A stretch of 46,268 nt of DNA from Paracoccus zeaxanthinifaciens ATCC 21588 (GTDB lineage Bacteria > Pseudomonadota > Alphaproteobacteria > Rhodobacterales > Rhodobacteraceae). Under the pieces are notes generated by a model that had not been told where the DNA came from, searched no databases, and saw only the letters and a program-made list of their open reading frames with translations. Location: NCBI RefSeq assembly GCF_000420145.1, contig NZ_ATUJ01000019.1, positions 1 to 46,268 of the forward strand, written 5' to 3'. Positions 9,700-17,846 of this stretch are shown one piece after another. The stretch's first letter is position 1. The number at the start of each line of letters is the position of its first letter. The translations under genes were made by a program, and so were the position numbers.

Positions 9700-10920
9700 C
9701 TAAAGCGGTCTGCCCGTCAGAAGGCGCGGCATCGGATCGACCGCCAGCCCCGCCGCCTGCCGCATGAAGCGGCGGCGCAGGCCCGGAATGCCGCCGACGA
9801 TGCCCATGCCCGCCCCGCGCAGCCCCGCGATCAGCGGGTTGTCGGTCGCGAACAGCCGGTTCACCCCGTCCATGCCAAGCGCCAGCGCGGTCGCATCGAA
9901 GCGCCGCCATCCCTGGTATCGTTCGAGGACGAGGATGCTGCCGATATCCTCGCCCCGGCGCAGGGCCTCGACCAGCACCTCGGCCAGGGCCGCGACATCG
10001 CGCAGCCCCAGGTTCAGACCCTGGCCCGCGATGGGATGCACGCCATGCGCCGCATCCCCCACCAGCGCGACCCGTTCCGCGACATAGCTTTCGGCCAGCG
10101 ACAGGCTGAGGGGATAGCTGAAGCGCGCCCCCGCAAGGCCGATCGGCCCGAGGAAGTCGCCGAAGCGCGGGCGCAGCACGGCCATGAATTCGTCATCGGG
10201 CAGGGCGGCGATGGCGCGGGCATTGGCGTCGGTTTCGGACCAGACGACGCTGCTGCGATTGCCCGGCAGGGGCAGGATCGCCAGCGGGCCGGTCGCCATG
10301 AAATACTGATGCGCGATGCCCTCATGGGGCAGGTCGTGGTCGATGGCCGCGACCAGCGCGGTCTGCCCGTATCCCCAGCCGCGCCGCGCGATGCCCGCAC
10401 GCGCGGCCACGCCCGACCCGCGCCCGTCCGCGCCGATCAGCAGGCCCGCGCGGATCTGCTGCCCGTCCGACAGGGTCGCGGTCACGCCGGTCGCATCCGC
10501 CGCCTGTTCCGTGACGGCCAGCCCGTCCAGATGCGTCACGCGCCCGTCCATCCCCGCCAGCAGCGCGGCATAGAGGAAGCGATCCTCCAGCATGTGTCCG
10601 ACGGGGCCTTCCTCGATCTCGGCGCTGTCGAAATGCAGGAAGCAGGGGGCCGCGCCCGATCCGGGCTGACCCTGGGACGCCTTGATCTGGCGCATGGGCT
10701 GCGCCTTGGGCGCAAGATCCGTCCACAGCCCCAACGCCCCCAGCAGCCGGGTCGAGGCGATGGACAGCGCATAGGCCCGACCATCGAACGCGGCATCGGC
10801 CCGCGCCGTCGCGGGGCGCGGATCGACCACGGCCACGGACAGCCCGGCACCCGCCAGGGCAATGGCCAGCGTGGGGCCGTTCAGCCCGCCCCCGGCGATC
10901 AGGATGTCAAAGCGTTTCAT
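9700..10920 (-). CDS. UbiH/UbiF-family FAD-dependent hydroxylase
   Basis: A 406-residue flavin monooxygenase of the ubiquinone-biosynthesis hydroxylase group. The FAD motif ILIAGGGLNGPTLAIALAGAG is at the N-terminus, followed by a central NAD(P)H/FAD motif LLIGADGRGSGVAARAG and the FAD-ribityl motif GDAAHGVHPIAGQGLNLGLRD. This arrangement suits hydroxylation of the quinone ring during ubiquinone synthesis at the inner membrane, fitting an organism with a bc1 complex. Which ring position (UbiH, UbiF, UbiI or UbiL type) cannot be told by eye. No clear ribosome-binding site precedes ATG 10920. It stands 50 bp from the dehydrogenase gene upstream, on the same strand. Confidence 0.85.
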   Translation of the reverse strand: MKRFDILIAGGGLNGPTLAIALAGAGLSVAVVDPRPATARADAAFDGRAYALSIASTRLLGALGLWTDLAPKAQPMRQIKASQGQPGSGAAPCFLHFDSAEIEEGPVGHMLEDRFLYAALLAGMDGRVTHLDGLAVTEQAADATGVTATLSDGQQIRAGLLIGADGRGSGVAARAGIARRGWGYGQTALVAAIDHDLPHEGIAHQYFMATGPLAILPLPGNRSSVVWSETDANARAIAALPDDEFMAVLRPRFGDFLGPIGLAGARFSYPLSLSLAESYVAERVALVGDAAHGVHPIAGQGLNLGLRDVAALAEVLVEALRRGEDIGSILVLERYQGWRRFDATALALGMDGVNRLFATDNPLIAGLRGAGMGIVGGIPGLRRRFMRQAAGLAVDPMPRLLTGRPL

Positions 10921-10970
10921 GGCCGCGATCTAGTCACGGGCGGGGGGCAAAGGCAATGCGGCGCAACGGC

Positions 10971-11828
10971 TCAGCCCTCGGCGCGCAGGATCGCGCGAAG
11001 GCCGCTGTCATAGCCCGGATATTTCAGCGCGACGCCCAGCCGTTCCTTGATCCGCGCGTTCGAGACCCGCTTGCTGTCGGCATAGAAGGACCGCGCCATG
11101 GGCGACATGTCGCGGGCGGCCTCCTCGAAGGGGATTTCCGGCGGCGGGTCCATGCCCAGCAGCATCGCGGCATGGGCGATCACGTCCTGCGGCGGGGCGG
11201 GCTGGTCGTCGCACAGGTTGTAGATCCCGATCGGGTCGGGCGCGTCGATCGAGGCCAGCAGCACCTGGGCGATATCCTCGACATGGATGCGCGAGAAGAC
11301 CTGCCCCGGCTTGACCGTGCGCTTGGCGCTGCCGCGACGCAGCTTGGCAAAGGGGCCGCGACCGGGGCCATAGATCCCGGCCAGCCGGAAGATGTGCAGC
11401 GGCAGGCCGTTTTCGCGCGAAAGGTCCTGCCAGTCGGCCTCGGCGCGGATGCGGGCCTGGCCGCGCGGGCCGGACCCGTCCAGCACGCTGTCCTCGTCGA
11501 CCCAGCCGCCCTGCCGGTCGCCATAGACGCCGGTGGTGGACAGGTATCCCAGCCAGCGCGGCCGCGCCTGCGCCAGGTCGACCCGGAACCGCGCCAGCAC
11601 CGGATCGCCGTCCGGCCCCGGCCCCGCCGACACCAGGATCGCGTCGGCCCGCGCGATGGCCTGCCGGACGCCATCCTCGTCCCCCGGCCAGACCAGCGGA
11701 CGCGCGCCCGCCGCCGCCACCCTTTCGGGGTGTTCGCGCGTGGTGCCTGTGACGTTCCAGCCCCGTGCCGTCAGCAGGGGCGTCAGATAGCCGGCAGAAT
11801 AGCCGTGACCGAAGACGAGCATTTCCAT
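10971..11828 (-). CDS. NAD(P)-dependent epimerase/dehydratase-like protein (YeeZ type)
   Basis: A 285-residue atypical extended short-chain dehydrogenase. The nucleotide-binding start is MLVFGHGYSAGYLTPLL, a GxGxxG variant. The catalytic region reads YLSTTGVYGDRQGGWVDE, and FRLAGIYGPGRGP and YNLCDDQP are typical of the YeeZ branch. The substrate is unknown. ATG 11828 is chosen because the cofactor motif follows at once; a much longer in-frame opening to 13367 runs antisense through amn and is not real. It is divergent from amn, with 93 bp between the starts that must hold both promoters. Confidence 0.8.
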   Translation of the reverse strand: MEMLVFGHGYSAGYLTPLLTARGWNVTGTTREHPERVAAAGARPLVWPGDEDGVRQAIARADAILVSAGPGPDGDPVLARFRVDLAQARPRWLGYLSTTGVYGDRQGGWVDEDSVLDGSGPRGQARIRAEADWQDLSRENGLPLHIFRLAGIYGPGRGPFAKLRRGSAKRTVKPGQVFSRIHVEDIAQVLLASIDAPDPIGIYNLCDDQPAPPQDVIAHAAMLLGMDPPPEIPFEEAARDMSPMARSFYADSKRVSNARIKERLGVALKYPGYDSGLRAILRAEG

Positions 11829-11921
11829 GACGCCAACGTAACGGGCCGCGCGAAGCGGCGCCAGACGCTTGCCTGCCGCAGGCGCTTCCGGCAGGGTCGG
11901 GGCAATCAGAAGGACGATGAA

Positions 11922-13409
11922 ATGACCACGGATTCCCGCTTCCTGCCCATCGAGACGCCCCCGACCGAAGCCCCCCGCGATTTCAGCGACCCGGTGCAGG
12001 CCGTGGCGCATCTGCGCGCGCTCTATGACCAGGCGACCGAGTTCCTGCTGGCGCATTTCACGCGCATCCTGGGCGGCGAGACCCCAGAGGCGCGGTATCG
12101 CGCCTTCTATCCCGAGCTGCGCATGGTCGTGCCGACCCATGGCAAGATCGACAGCCGCCTGTCCTTCGGCCATGTCGTGGCGCCCGGCAGCTTCGCGACC
12201 ACGATCACCCGTCCCGACCTGTTCCAGAACTATCTGACCGAACAGATCGGGCTGCTGATGAAGAACCACGGCGTGGTGATCACGGTGCAGCCCTCGGACA
12301 CGCCGATGCCCGTGCATTTCGCCGTCGCCGCCGCCCAGAGCGATCTTGCCGTGCCGCAGGAAGGGGTGCTTGCATTCTCGCTTCGCGACGTGTTCGACGT
12401 GCCCGACCTGAACACGATGAACGACGACATCGTGAACGGCATGGCCGGCCCGATGCCCGATGGCAGCCAGTATCTTGCGCCTTTCACGGCGCAGCGCATC
12501 GATTACTCGCTGGCGCGCCTGTCGCATTACACCGCGACCGCGGCCGAGCATTTCCAGAACTTCGTCCTGTTCACGAACTACCAGTTCTATGTCGACGAGT
12601 TCGAGGCCTATGCCCGCAAGGTGCTGGCCGATCCCGACAGCGGCTATACCGCCTTCGTGGCCCCCGGCAACCAGGAGATCACCGGCCCCGACGACGCGCT
12701 GAGCGCGCTGCCCAAGATGCCGCAGATGCCCACCTATCACCTGAAACGCGCCGACGGGCAGGGGATCACGCTGGTCAATATCGGGGTGGGGCCGTCCAAC
12801 GCCAAGACCGCGACCGACCATATCGCCGTGCTGCGCCCTCATGCCTGGCTGATGGTCGGCCATTGCGCGGGGCTGCGCAACAGCCAGTCCCTGGGCGATT
12901 TCGTCCTGGCCCACGCCTATCTGCGCGAGGATCACGTCCTGGACGACGATCTGCCCGTCTGGGTGCCGATCCCCGCCCTGGCCGAGGTGCAGGTCGCCCT
13001 GCAGGAGGCCGTGGCCGAGGTCACGCGCCTGGAAGGCTACGAGCTGAAGCGCATCATGCGCACGGGCACCGTGGCCACGATCGACAACCGCAACTGGGAA
13101 CTGCGCGACCAGTCGGGGCCGGTCCACCGCCTGTCGCTGTCGCGTGCCGTGGCGCTGGACATGGAGAGCGCGACGATCGCCGCCAACGGCTTCCGGTTCC
13201 GCGTGCCCTACGGGACGCTTCTGTGCGTTTCCGACAAGCCGCTGCACGGCGAACTGAAGCTGCCGGGCATGGCCACGGACTTCTATCGCACGCAGGTCGC
13301 CAATCACCTGCTGATCGGGATCCGCGCGATGGAGAAGCTGCGCGTCATGCCGCTGGAACGCATCCATTCGCGTAAGCTTCGCTCCTTCAGCGAGACGGCG
13401 TTCCTGTAG
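11922..13409 (+). CDS. amn: AMP nucleosidase
   Basis: The enzyme cleaves AMP to adenine and ribose 5-phosphate, lowering the AMP pool. The 495-residue product is near the E. coli length (484). The N-terminal half (RYRAFYPELRMVVPTHGKID, SFGHVVAPGSFATTITRPDLF) is the AMP-specific regulatory domain. The C-terminal half is the nucleoside-phosphorylase fold, with NIGVGPSNAKTATDHIAVLRPHAWLMVGHC, then ALDMESATIAANGFRFRVPYGTLLCVSDKP, where the DMES block supplies the ribose and base contacts. AGAAGGA is spaced correctly before ATG 11922. It is followed by 149 bp and then the HU-like gene. Confidence 0.93.
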   Translation: MTTDSRFLPIETPPTEAPRDFSDPVQAVAHLRALYDQATEFLLAHFTRILGGETPEARYRAFYPELRMVVPTHGKIDSRLSFGHVVAPGSFATTITRPDLFQNYLTEQIGLLMKNHGVVITVQPSDTPMPVHFAVAAAQSDLAVPQEGVLAFSLRDVFDVPDLNTMNDDIVNGMAGPMPDGSQYLAPFTAQRIDYSLARLSHYTATAAEHFQNFVLFTNYQFYVDEFEAYARKVLADPDSGYTAFVAPGNQEITGPDDALSALPKMPQMPTYHLKRADGQGITLVNIGVGPSNAKTATDHIAVLRPHAWLMVGHCAGLRNSQSLGDFVLAHAYLREDHVLDDDLPVWVPIPALAEVQVALQEAVAEVTRLEGYELKRIMRTGTVATIDNRNWELRDQSGPVHRLSLSRAVALDMESATIAANGFRFRVPYGTLLCVSDKPLHGELKLPGMATDFYRTQVANHLLIGIRAMEKLRVMPLERIHSRKLRSFSETAFL

Positions 13410-13558
13410 GCGGGCGTCAATTCGCCAGCAAACGCGGGAATTCGCGCGTCCGGCGAAAAAGGCTTGATCTACCCGTGAAAACCGTGTGTAGCAGGCGATA
13501 TGCCTTAAAAAGGCGGTAATTTTGTGGCCCGGAGCAACAGGGCAAGAGGAGACAGAAC

Positions 13559-13858
13559 ATGGCTACGGCTTCTGCCAAACCGATGACCAAGACGCAGCTC
13601 GTCGCTACGCTGGCCGAAGAAATGGGTTCGGACAAGAAATCGGCAGGTGCCGCGCTGGACGCGCTGGTCACCATCGTGACCCGCGAAGTCGCTGCCGGTG
13701 GTGCCGTGACCCTGCCGGGCATCGGCAAGATCGCTTGCCGCGCACGCCCCGAGCGCCAGGTCCGCAACCCGCAGACCCAGGAAATGATCACCAAGCCGGC
13801 CGACAAGTCGGTCAAGGTGACCATCGCCAAGGCGCTGAAGGACAGCGTCAACAGCTGA
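13559..13858 (+). CDS. HU-family DNA-binding protein
   Basis: A 99-residue histone-like protein that would bind and bend DNA as a dimer. The N-terminal helices (TKTQLVATLAEEMGSDKKSAGAALDALVTIVTREV) are followed by the beta arm VTLPGIGKIACRARPERQVRNPQTQEMITKPADKSVKVTIAKALK. The usual GFGxF and GRNPxTG signatures read GIGKI and VRNPQTQ, so this is a divergent paralogue rather than a textbook HupB. A strong AGAGGAG site lies before the ATG. The upstream 149 bp should hold its promoter; a possible -35 (TTGATC, 13464) has no convincing -10. A strong terminator follows, so the gene is probably monocistronic. Confidence 0.88.
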   Translation: MATASAKPMTKTQLVATLAEEMGSDKKSAGAALDALVTIVTREVAAGGAVTLPGIGKIACRARPERQVRNPQTQEMITKPADKSVKVTIAKALKDSVNS

Positions 13859-13888
13859 TCCCGCGGGGCCTTACGGCCTTGTCTTTCG

Positions 13889-13919
13889 GGGGTCGTGCCG
13901 CTGGCACGGCCCCTTTTTT
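13889..13919 (+). terminator. Rho-independent terminator of the HU gene
   Basis: An 11-bp stem (13889-13899 with 13903-13913, one G-T pair) closes a 3-base loop and is followed by six T residues (13914-13919). It lies 30 bp after the HU stop codon and 67 bp before the DMT transporter start. Confidence 0.9.
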
Positions 13920-13985
13920 GCGCTTTGTTTGCAGGGGACGCTCTGCTAGCCGTTCGTGCAGCATGTGCAAGATACGGGGCAGGGC

Positions 13986-14882
13986 ATGGATTTCCGCGCA
14001 ATCCTGATGGGTGTCGCTTTCGCGATCATGTGGGCCTCGGCCTTCAGTTCGACGCGCATGATCGTGACCGAGGCCCCGCCCCTGACTGCATTGGCGCTGC
14101 GTTTCGCGCTGTCGGGCGCGGTGGGCGTGGCGATCGCGCGCGCGATGGGCGAAAGCTGGCGCGCGCTCAGCCCGGCGCAATGGCGCGCGGTGGTGGTGCT
14201 GGGGCTGTGCCAGAACGCGCTGTACCTGGGGCTGAACTGGATGGCGATGCAGTGGATCGAGGCCGGGCTGGCCTCGATCATCGCGGCCAGCATGCCGCTG
14301 ATGGTGGCGCTGCTGGGCTGGATCTGGCTGGGCGAGCGCCTGCGTCCCCTGGGCATCGGGGGGCTGGTTCTGGGCCTTCTGGGGGTCGGCATCATCATGG
14401 GGGCGCGTCTTACGGGCGGCAGCGACCCGATGGGGATCGCGATGGGCTTCGTCGCGGCGCTGGCCCTGGCGGTCGCGACGCTGACGGTGCGCGGCGCCAG
14501 CGGCGGGGGCAACGTCATGATGGTGGTGGGCCTGCAGATGCTGGTGGGCGCGGCGGCACTGGCCATGATCGCGCCCTTTGCCGAGACCTGGGACGTGGCG
14601 ATCACGCCGCGCCTTGTCGGGGCCTTCGCCTATACCGTGATCGTGCCGGGGCTGCTGGCCACGTGGATCTGGTTCCTGCTGGTGGGGCGGATCGGCGCGG
14701 TCAGGGCCGCGACGTTCCACTTCCTCAGCCCGTTCTTCGGCGTGACCATCGCCGCGCTGCTGCTGGGCGAATCCCTTGGCGCGGGCGACCTTCTGGGCGT
14801 CGCGATCATCATGGTGGGCATCCTTGCGGTCCAGCTGTCGCGCCAGCCCGCCCCCGTGCGCAAGCGTCCGCCCCCGGCCTAG
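13986..14882 (+). CDS. DMT-superfamily (EamA) transporter
   Basis: A 298-residue inner-membrane protein with ten hydrophobic segments formed by two EamA repeats. The first contains MWASAFSSTRMIV and PPLTALALRFALSG, the second ATFHFLSPFFGVTIAALLLGE. The repeated '(S/P)x4-GE' ending (WIWLGERL, ALLLGESL) is typical of drug/metabolite exporters. The substrate is unknown. ATG 13986 is used; a GTG at 13956 would add ten polar residues. Its TAG stop lies in the palindrome CTAG, which is also the stop of the convergent aminotransferase gene, a 4-bp tail-to-tail overlap with no room for a terminator. Confidence 0.85.
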   Translation: MDFRAILMGVAFAIMWASAFSSTRMIVTEAPPLTALALRFALSGAVGVAIARAMGESWRALSPAQWRAVVVLGLCQNALYLGLNWMAMQWIEAGLASIIAASMPLMVALLGWIWLGERLRPLGIGGLVLGLLGVGIIMGARLTGGSDPMGIAMGFVAALALAVATLTVRGASGGGNVMMVVGLQMLVGAAALAMIAPFAETWDVAITPRLVGAFAYTVIVPGLLATWIWFLLVGRIGAVRAATFHFLSPFFGVTIAALLLGESLGAGDLLGVAIIMVGILAVQLSRQPAPVRKRPPPA

Positions 14883-16249
14883 GCCGCGGGACGGAAGATC
14901 GCCGTCGTCGGATCGGGGCGATAGGCGTCGCGGTGCCGCAGCGCGTCCTGCGGCAGCTGCCGAAGCGCGTTCAGGATGGCGTCGATTTCGGGCTCGGGGG
15001 CGGCCCAGCACAGGTTCAGGCGCGTGAAGCCCGGCTTCTCGATCTCGGCGCCCGACAGGATCGCCTGCCGCAGCCGTTCCGATTGCGCATCGTCGATCCC
15101 CAGCAGCCGGTGGACATAGGGGCCCGCGCAGGCGCAGCCGCCCCGCGCCTGGATGCCGCGCAGGTCCGACAGCAGCCGCGTGACGAATTGCTGATGCGCG
15201 CCCGCCACGCGGAAGGCCAGGATCGGCAGGCGCGGAACGTCCCGGCGGCCCAGCATCGCCAACCCCGGCACGGCGTCCAGGTCGCGCGCCTTTTCCAGCC
15301 ATCGCGCGTTCCGGTCGTCGATGAAGCGCTGGCCCACGCGATCCTTCAGCGCGAAGACCAGCCCCGCGCGGATGTCGCCCAGCACGTTGGGCGTGCCGCC
15401 TTCCTCGCGCGCCTCGACATTGGCGGCATAGTCGTGGCCCGCGGCGTTAACGAAGCGCACGGTGCCGCCACCCGGCAGGCTGGGCCGCGCGATCCGCACC
15501 GCGTCGCGGCGCAGGATCATCACGCCCGATGCGCCCGGCCCGCCCAGGAACTTGTGCGGCGAGGTCACGACCGCATCCATCCCCAGCCCCATGTCGATGG
15601 GCAGATAGGGCGCACCCCCGGCATAGTCCCAGACCATCGCCGCCCCCGCCGCCTTGACCATGCGCGTGATGCCCGCCACGTCGGCGATCGCGCCCGTCAC
15701 GTTCGACGCCGCCGACATCGAGACGATGCAGCGCATCCCCGTGTCCAGCGCCTGTGCCAGCGCGACCCTGTCGGGGCCGCCCGCGGCACCCTCGGGCAGC
15801 TCGATCACCTCGGCGCCGCTTTCGCGCCAGGGCAGGATGTTCGAGTGGTGTTCATAGGGGCCGATGATCACGCGGCTGCCTGGTCCCGCGCCCAGCAGCT
15901 GCACCAGCCGGTTGATCCCCGCCGTGGCCCCCGATCCGCAGAAGATCGCCGCGTGATCCGCCGTGCCGTTCGTGCAGCGCAGGATCTGCGCGCGGGCGGC
16001 GCGGCGCATGGCGGTCATGGCGGAGCCGCAAAGGCTGGCCTCGGTATGGCTGTTGGCATAGCGGGGCAGGATCTCGGTCATGACCAGCTTCTCGATCGGC
16101 ATCAGCGCGCGGCCCGAAGCGACGTGATCGGCATAGATCATGCGCTTCGGCCCGAACGGCCCCTCGATCGTCAGGTCGTGGCCGATGACCTGTTCATGCA
16201 GCCTGTCGGCGGGTCCGGCGATCGCGTGCAGCCTGTCGAAGATGTCCAT
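14879..16249 (-). CDS. Class V aminotransferase, cysteine desulfurase-like
   Basis: A 456-residue PLP enzyme of the SufS/CsdA fold. It shows YADHVASGR, ATAGINRLVQLL, the His pair in YEHHSNILPW (134-135), VWDYAGGAPYLPIDM with the PLP-contacting Asp, and the Schiff-base lysine Lys233 in VTSPHKFLGGPGASG. A C-terminal RGGCACAGPY block could hold an active cysteine. The sulfur-donor partners SufE, SufU or IscU are not nearby, so desulfurase activity is not shown and another lyase or transaminase role is possible. It is divergent from an Lrp/AsnC regulator (96 bp apart), which suggests amino-acid-responsive control. Its TAG stop overlaps that of the EamA gene. Confidence 0.8.
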   Translation of the reverse strand: MDIFDRLHAIAGPADRLHEQVIGHDLTIEGPFGPKRMIYADHVASGRALMPIEKLVMTEILPRYANSHTEASLCGSAMTAMRRAARAQILRCTNGTADHAAIFCGSGATAGINRLVQLLGAGPGSRVIIGPYEHHSNILPWRESGAEVIELPEGAAGGPDRVALAQALDTGMRCIVSMSAASNVTGAIADVAGITRMVKAAGAAMVWDYAGGAPYLPIDMGLGMDAVVTSPHKFLGGPGASGVMILRRDAVRIARPSLPGGGTVRFVNAAGHDYAANVEAREEGGTPNVLGDIRAGLVFALKDRVGQRFIDDRNARWLEKARDLDAVPGLAMLGRRDVPRLPILAFRVAGAHQQFVTRLLSDLRGIQARGGCACAGPYVHRLLGIDDAQSERLRQAILSGAEIEKPGFTRLNLCWAAPEPEIDAILNALRQLPQDALRHRDAYRPDPTTAIFRPAA

Positions 16250-16345
16250 CGGGGCCTTCCTTCCATGTCTCGTCCCGAAGCATGACCCGGTCCGGCCGCA
16301 GAATTGATTTCGTTTTCGATGCAGGATGCGGGTATATCGGGTCGC

Positions 16346-16822
16346 ATGAACGACAAGACGCCCGGATTTGACGAAATCGACCACCGCATCCTGTCCGTCC
16401 TGCAGCAGGATGGCAGCGTGTCGCAGCGCGACCTGGCCGAACGCGTCGGGATGTCGCAGAACGCCTGCTGGCGCAGGTTGCAGCGCCTTCAGCAGGCCGG
16501 GGTGCTGAAGGGCAGCCGCGCGGTGATCGACGCAGGCGCCGCAGGGCTGCACCTGACGGTCTTCGTGATGATCCGCACCCGCCATCACGACGACGCCTGG
16601 TCGCGGCGGTTCCGCGCCCGCGTCGAATCCATCCCCGAGATCACCGAGCTGCACCGCATCGGCGGCGAATGGGATTACATGGCCAAGCTGGTGACGACCT
16701 CGATGGCGGGCTACGACCAGTGCTACAAGGCGCTGACACGCGACATGGATCTGGAACGCGTCACGGGCGTTTTCTCGATGGAGACCATCTTCGAGGCGCG
16801 GCCGCTGCGGTTGCCGCGCTGA
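16346..16822 (+). CDS. Lrp/AsnC-family transcriptional regulator
   Basis: A 158-residue regulator. The N-terminal winged helix-turn-helix reads FDEIDHRILSVLQQDGSVSQRDLAERVGMSQNACWRRLQRLQQAGVLKG (residues about 7-55). The C-terminal ligand-binding/oligomerisation domain follows, with the RAM-domain stretch EITELHRIGGEWDYMAKLVTTSM. ATG 16346 is chosen because the usual short leader before 'DEID' fits; an in-frame ATG at 16304 adds non-family residues from the intergenic region. Divergence from the aminotransferase gene makes that gene its likely target, with an amino acid as probable ligand. Both points are inference from position. Confidence 0.88.
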   Translation: MNDKTPGFDEIDHRILSVLQQDGSVSQRDLAERVGMSQNACWRRLQRLQQAGVLKGSRAVIDAGAAGLHLTVFVMIRTRHHDDAWSRRFRARVESIPEITELHRIGGEWDYMAKLVTTSMAGYDQCYKALTRDMDLERVTGVFSMETIFEARPLRLPR

Positions 16823-16853
16823 GTTCCACGCAACACCTGCCAGCACGGGGCCC

Positions 16854-17846
16854 ATGCGCGCCGACCAGATCCTGCACCCGACCGAGGCCGGGCTCTATTG
16901 TCCGCCCGGCGATTTCTTCATCGACCCCGTCCGCCCGGTTCCGCGTGCGCTGATCACGCATGGGCATGGCGATCACGCGCGGTCGGGCCACGGATCCGTC
17001 CTTGCGACCCGCCAGACGCTCGAGATCATGGCCATCCGCTATGGCGAGGATTTCACCCGCACCCGACAGGTGGCCGAGGGACAGATCCGCGTGGGCGATG
17101 TCACCGTCAGCTTCCACCCGGCAGGGCATATCCTCGGATCGGCGCAGATCCGCGTGCGCCCCGACAAGGGGCCGACCATCGTGGTGTCGGGCGATTACTG
17201 CCGCGCACCCAATCCCGTCTGCGCGCCCTATGAACCCGTTCCCTGCGACGTCTTCGTGACCGAGGCCACCTTCGGCCTGCCGGTCTTCCGCCATCCCGAC
17301 CCCCTGTCCGAGATGGCCCGCCTGACCGCCAGCATGGCCGAGTTCCCCGAGCGTCCGCACCTGATCGGCGCCTATGCCCTGGGCAAGGCGCAGCGCGTCA
17401 TATCGCTTGCCCGGCAGGCGGGCATCGACGGCCCCATCGCGATCCACGGCGCGCTGCAGCGGCTCTGCGATTACCATGTCGAACAGGGGATCGAGCTGGG
17501 CGAGCTGATCCCCGCCACCGCCGCCGACGTGCCCGCGCAGCTGGTGATCGCGCCGCCCTCGGCCTTTGCCAGCCCGTGGGTCCAGCGGTTCCGCGACCCG
17601 GTGATCGGCTTCGCCTCGGGCTGGATGTCGGTCCGCGCCCGCGCCCGCCAGCGCGGGGTGGAACTGCCGCTGATCGTCAGCGACCATGTCGACTGGCCGC
17701 AGGTCACGCGGACCGTCCGCGAACTTGCCCCGTCCGAGCTGTGGATCACCCATGGAAACGAGGACGGCCTGATGCGCTGGTGCGAGCTGGAGGGCATCCC
17801 CGCCCGCCCGCTGCGCCTTGTCGGATACGAGGATGAATCCGAATGA
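16854..17846 (+). CDS. Ligase-associated DNA damage response exonuclease (MBL fold)
   Basis: First gene of a four-gene repair operon. The 330-residue protein is a metallo-beta-lactamase/beta-CASP-type nuclease. The metal motif HGHGDH is at residues 36-41, followed by HPAGHILGSAQI and VVSGDY, which hold further zinc ligands, and a later ITHGNEDGL histidine. Proteins of this family occur strictly next to an ATP-dependent ligase, an Lhr-like helicase and PdeM, as here. End processing before ligation is the inferred role. It overlaps the ligase gene by 4 bp (ATGA). It begins 31 bp after the Lrp-type regulator, so transcription from that promoter is possible. Confidence 0.9.
   Translation: MRADQILHPTEAGLYCPPGDFFIDPVRPVPRALITHGHGDHARSGHGSVLATRQTLEIMAIRYGEDFTRTRQVAEGQIRVGDVTVSFHPAGHILGSAQIRVRPDKGPTIVVSGDYCRAPNPVCAPYEPVPCDVFVTEATFGLPVFRHPDPLSEMARLTASMAEFPERPHLIGAYALGKAQRVISLARQAGIDGPIAIHGALQRLCDYHVEQGIELGELIPATAADVPAQLVIAPPSAFASPWVQRFRDPVIGFASGWMSVRARARQRGVELPLIVSDHVDWPQVTRTVRELAPSELWITHGNEDGLMRWCELEGIPARPLRLVGYEDESE

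Noticed and set aside
10971..13367. A 798-codon minus-strand opening covering amn
   Set aside because: Only the last 285 codons match a protein family; the rest is antisense to the well-supported amn gene and reflects GC-rich codon bias.
16250..16345. TTGATT and TATATC as a promoter of the Lrp gene
   Set aside because: The spacing of about 23 bases is too long for a vegetative promoter.
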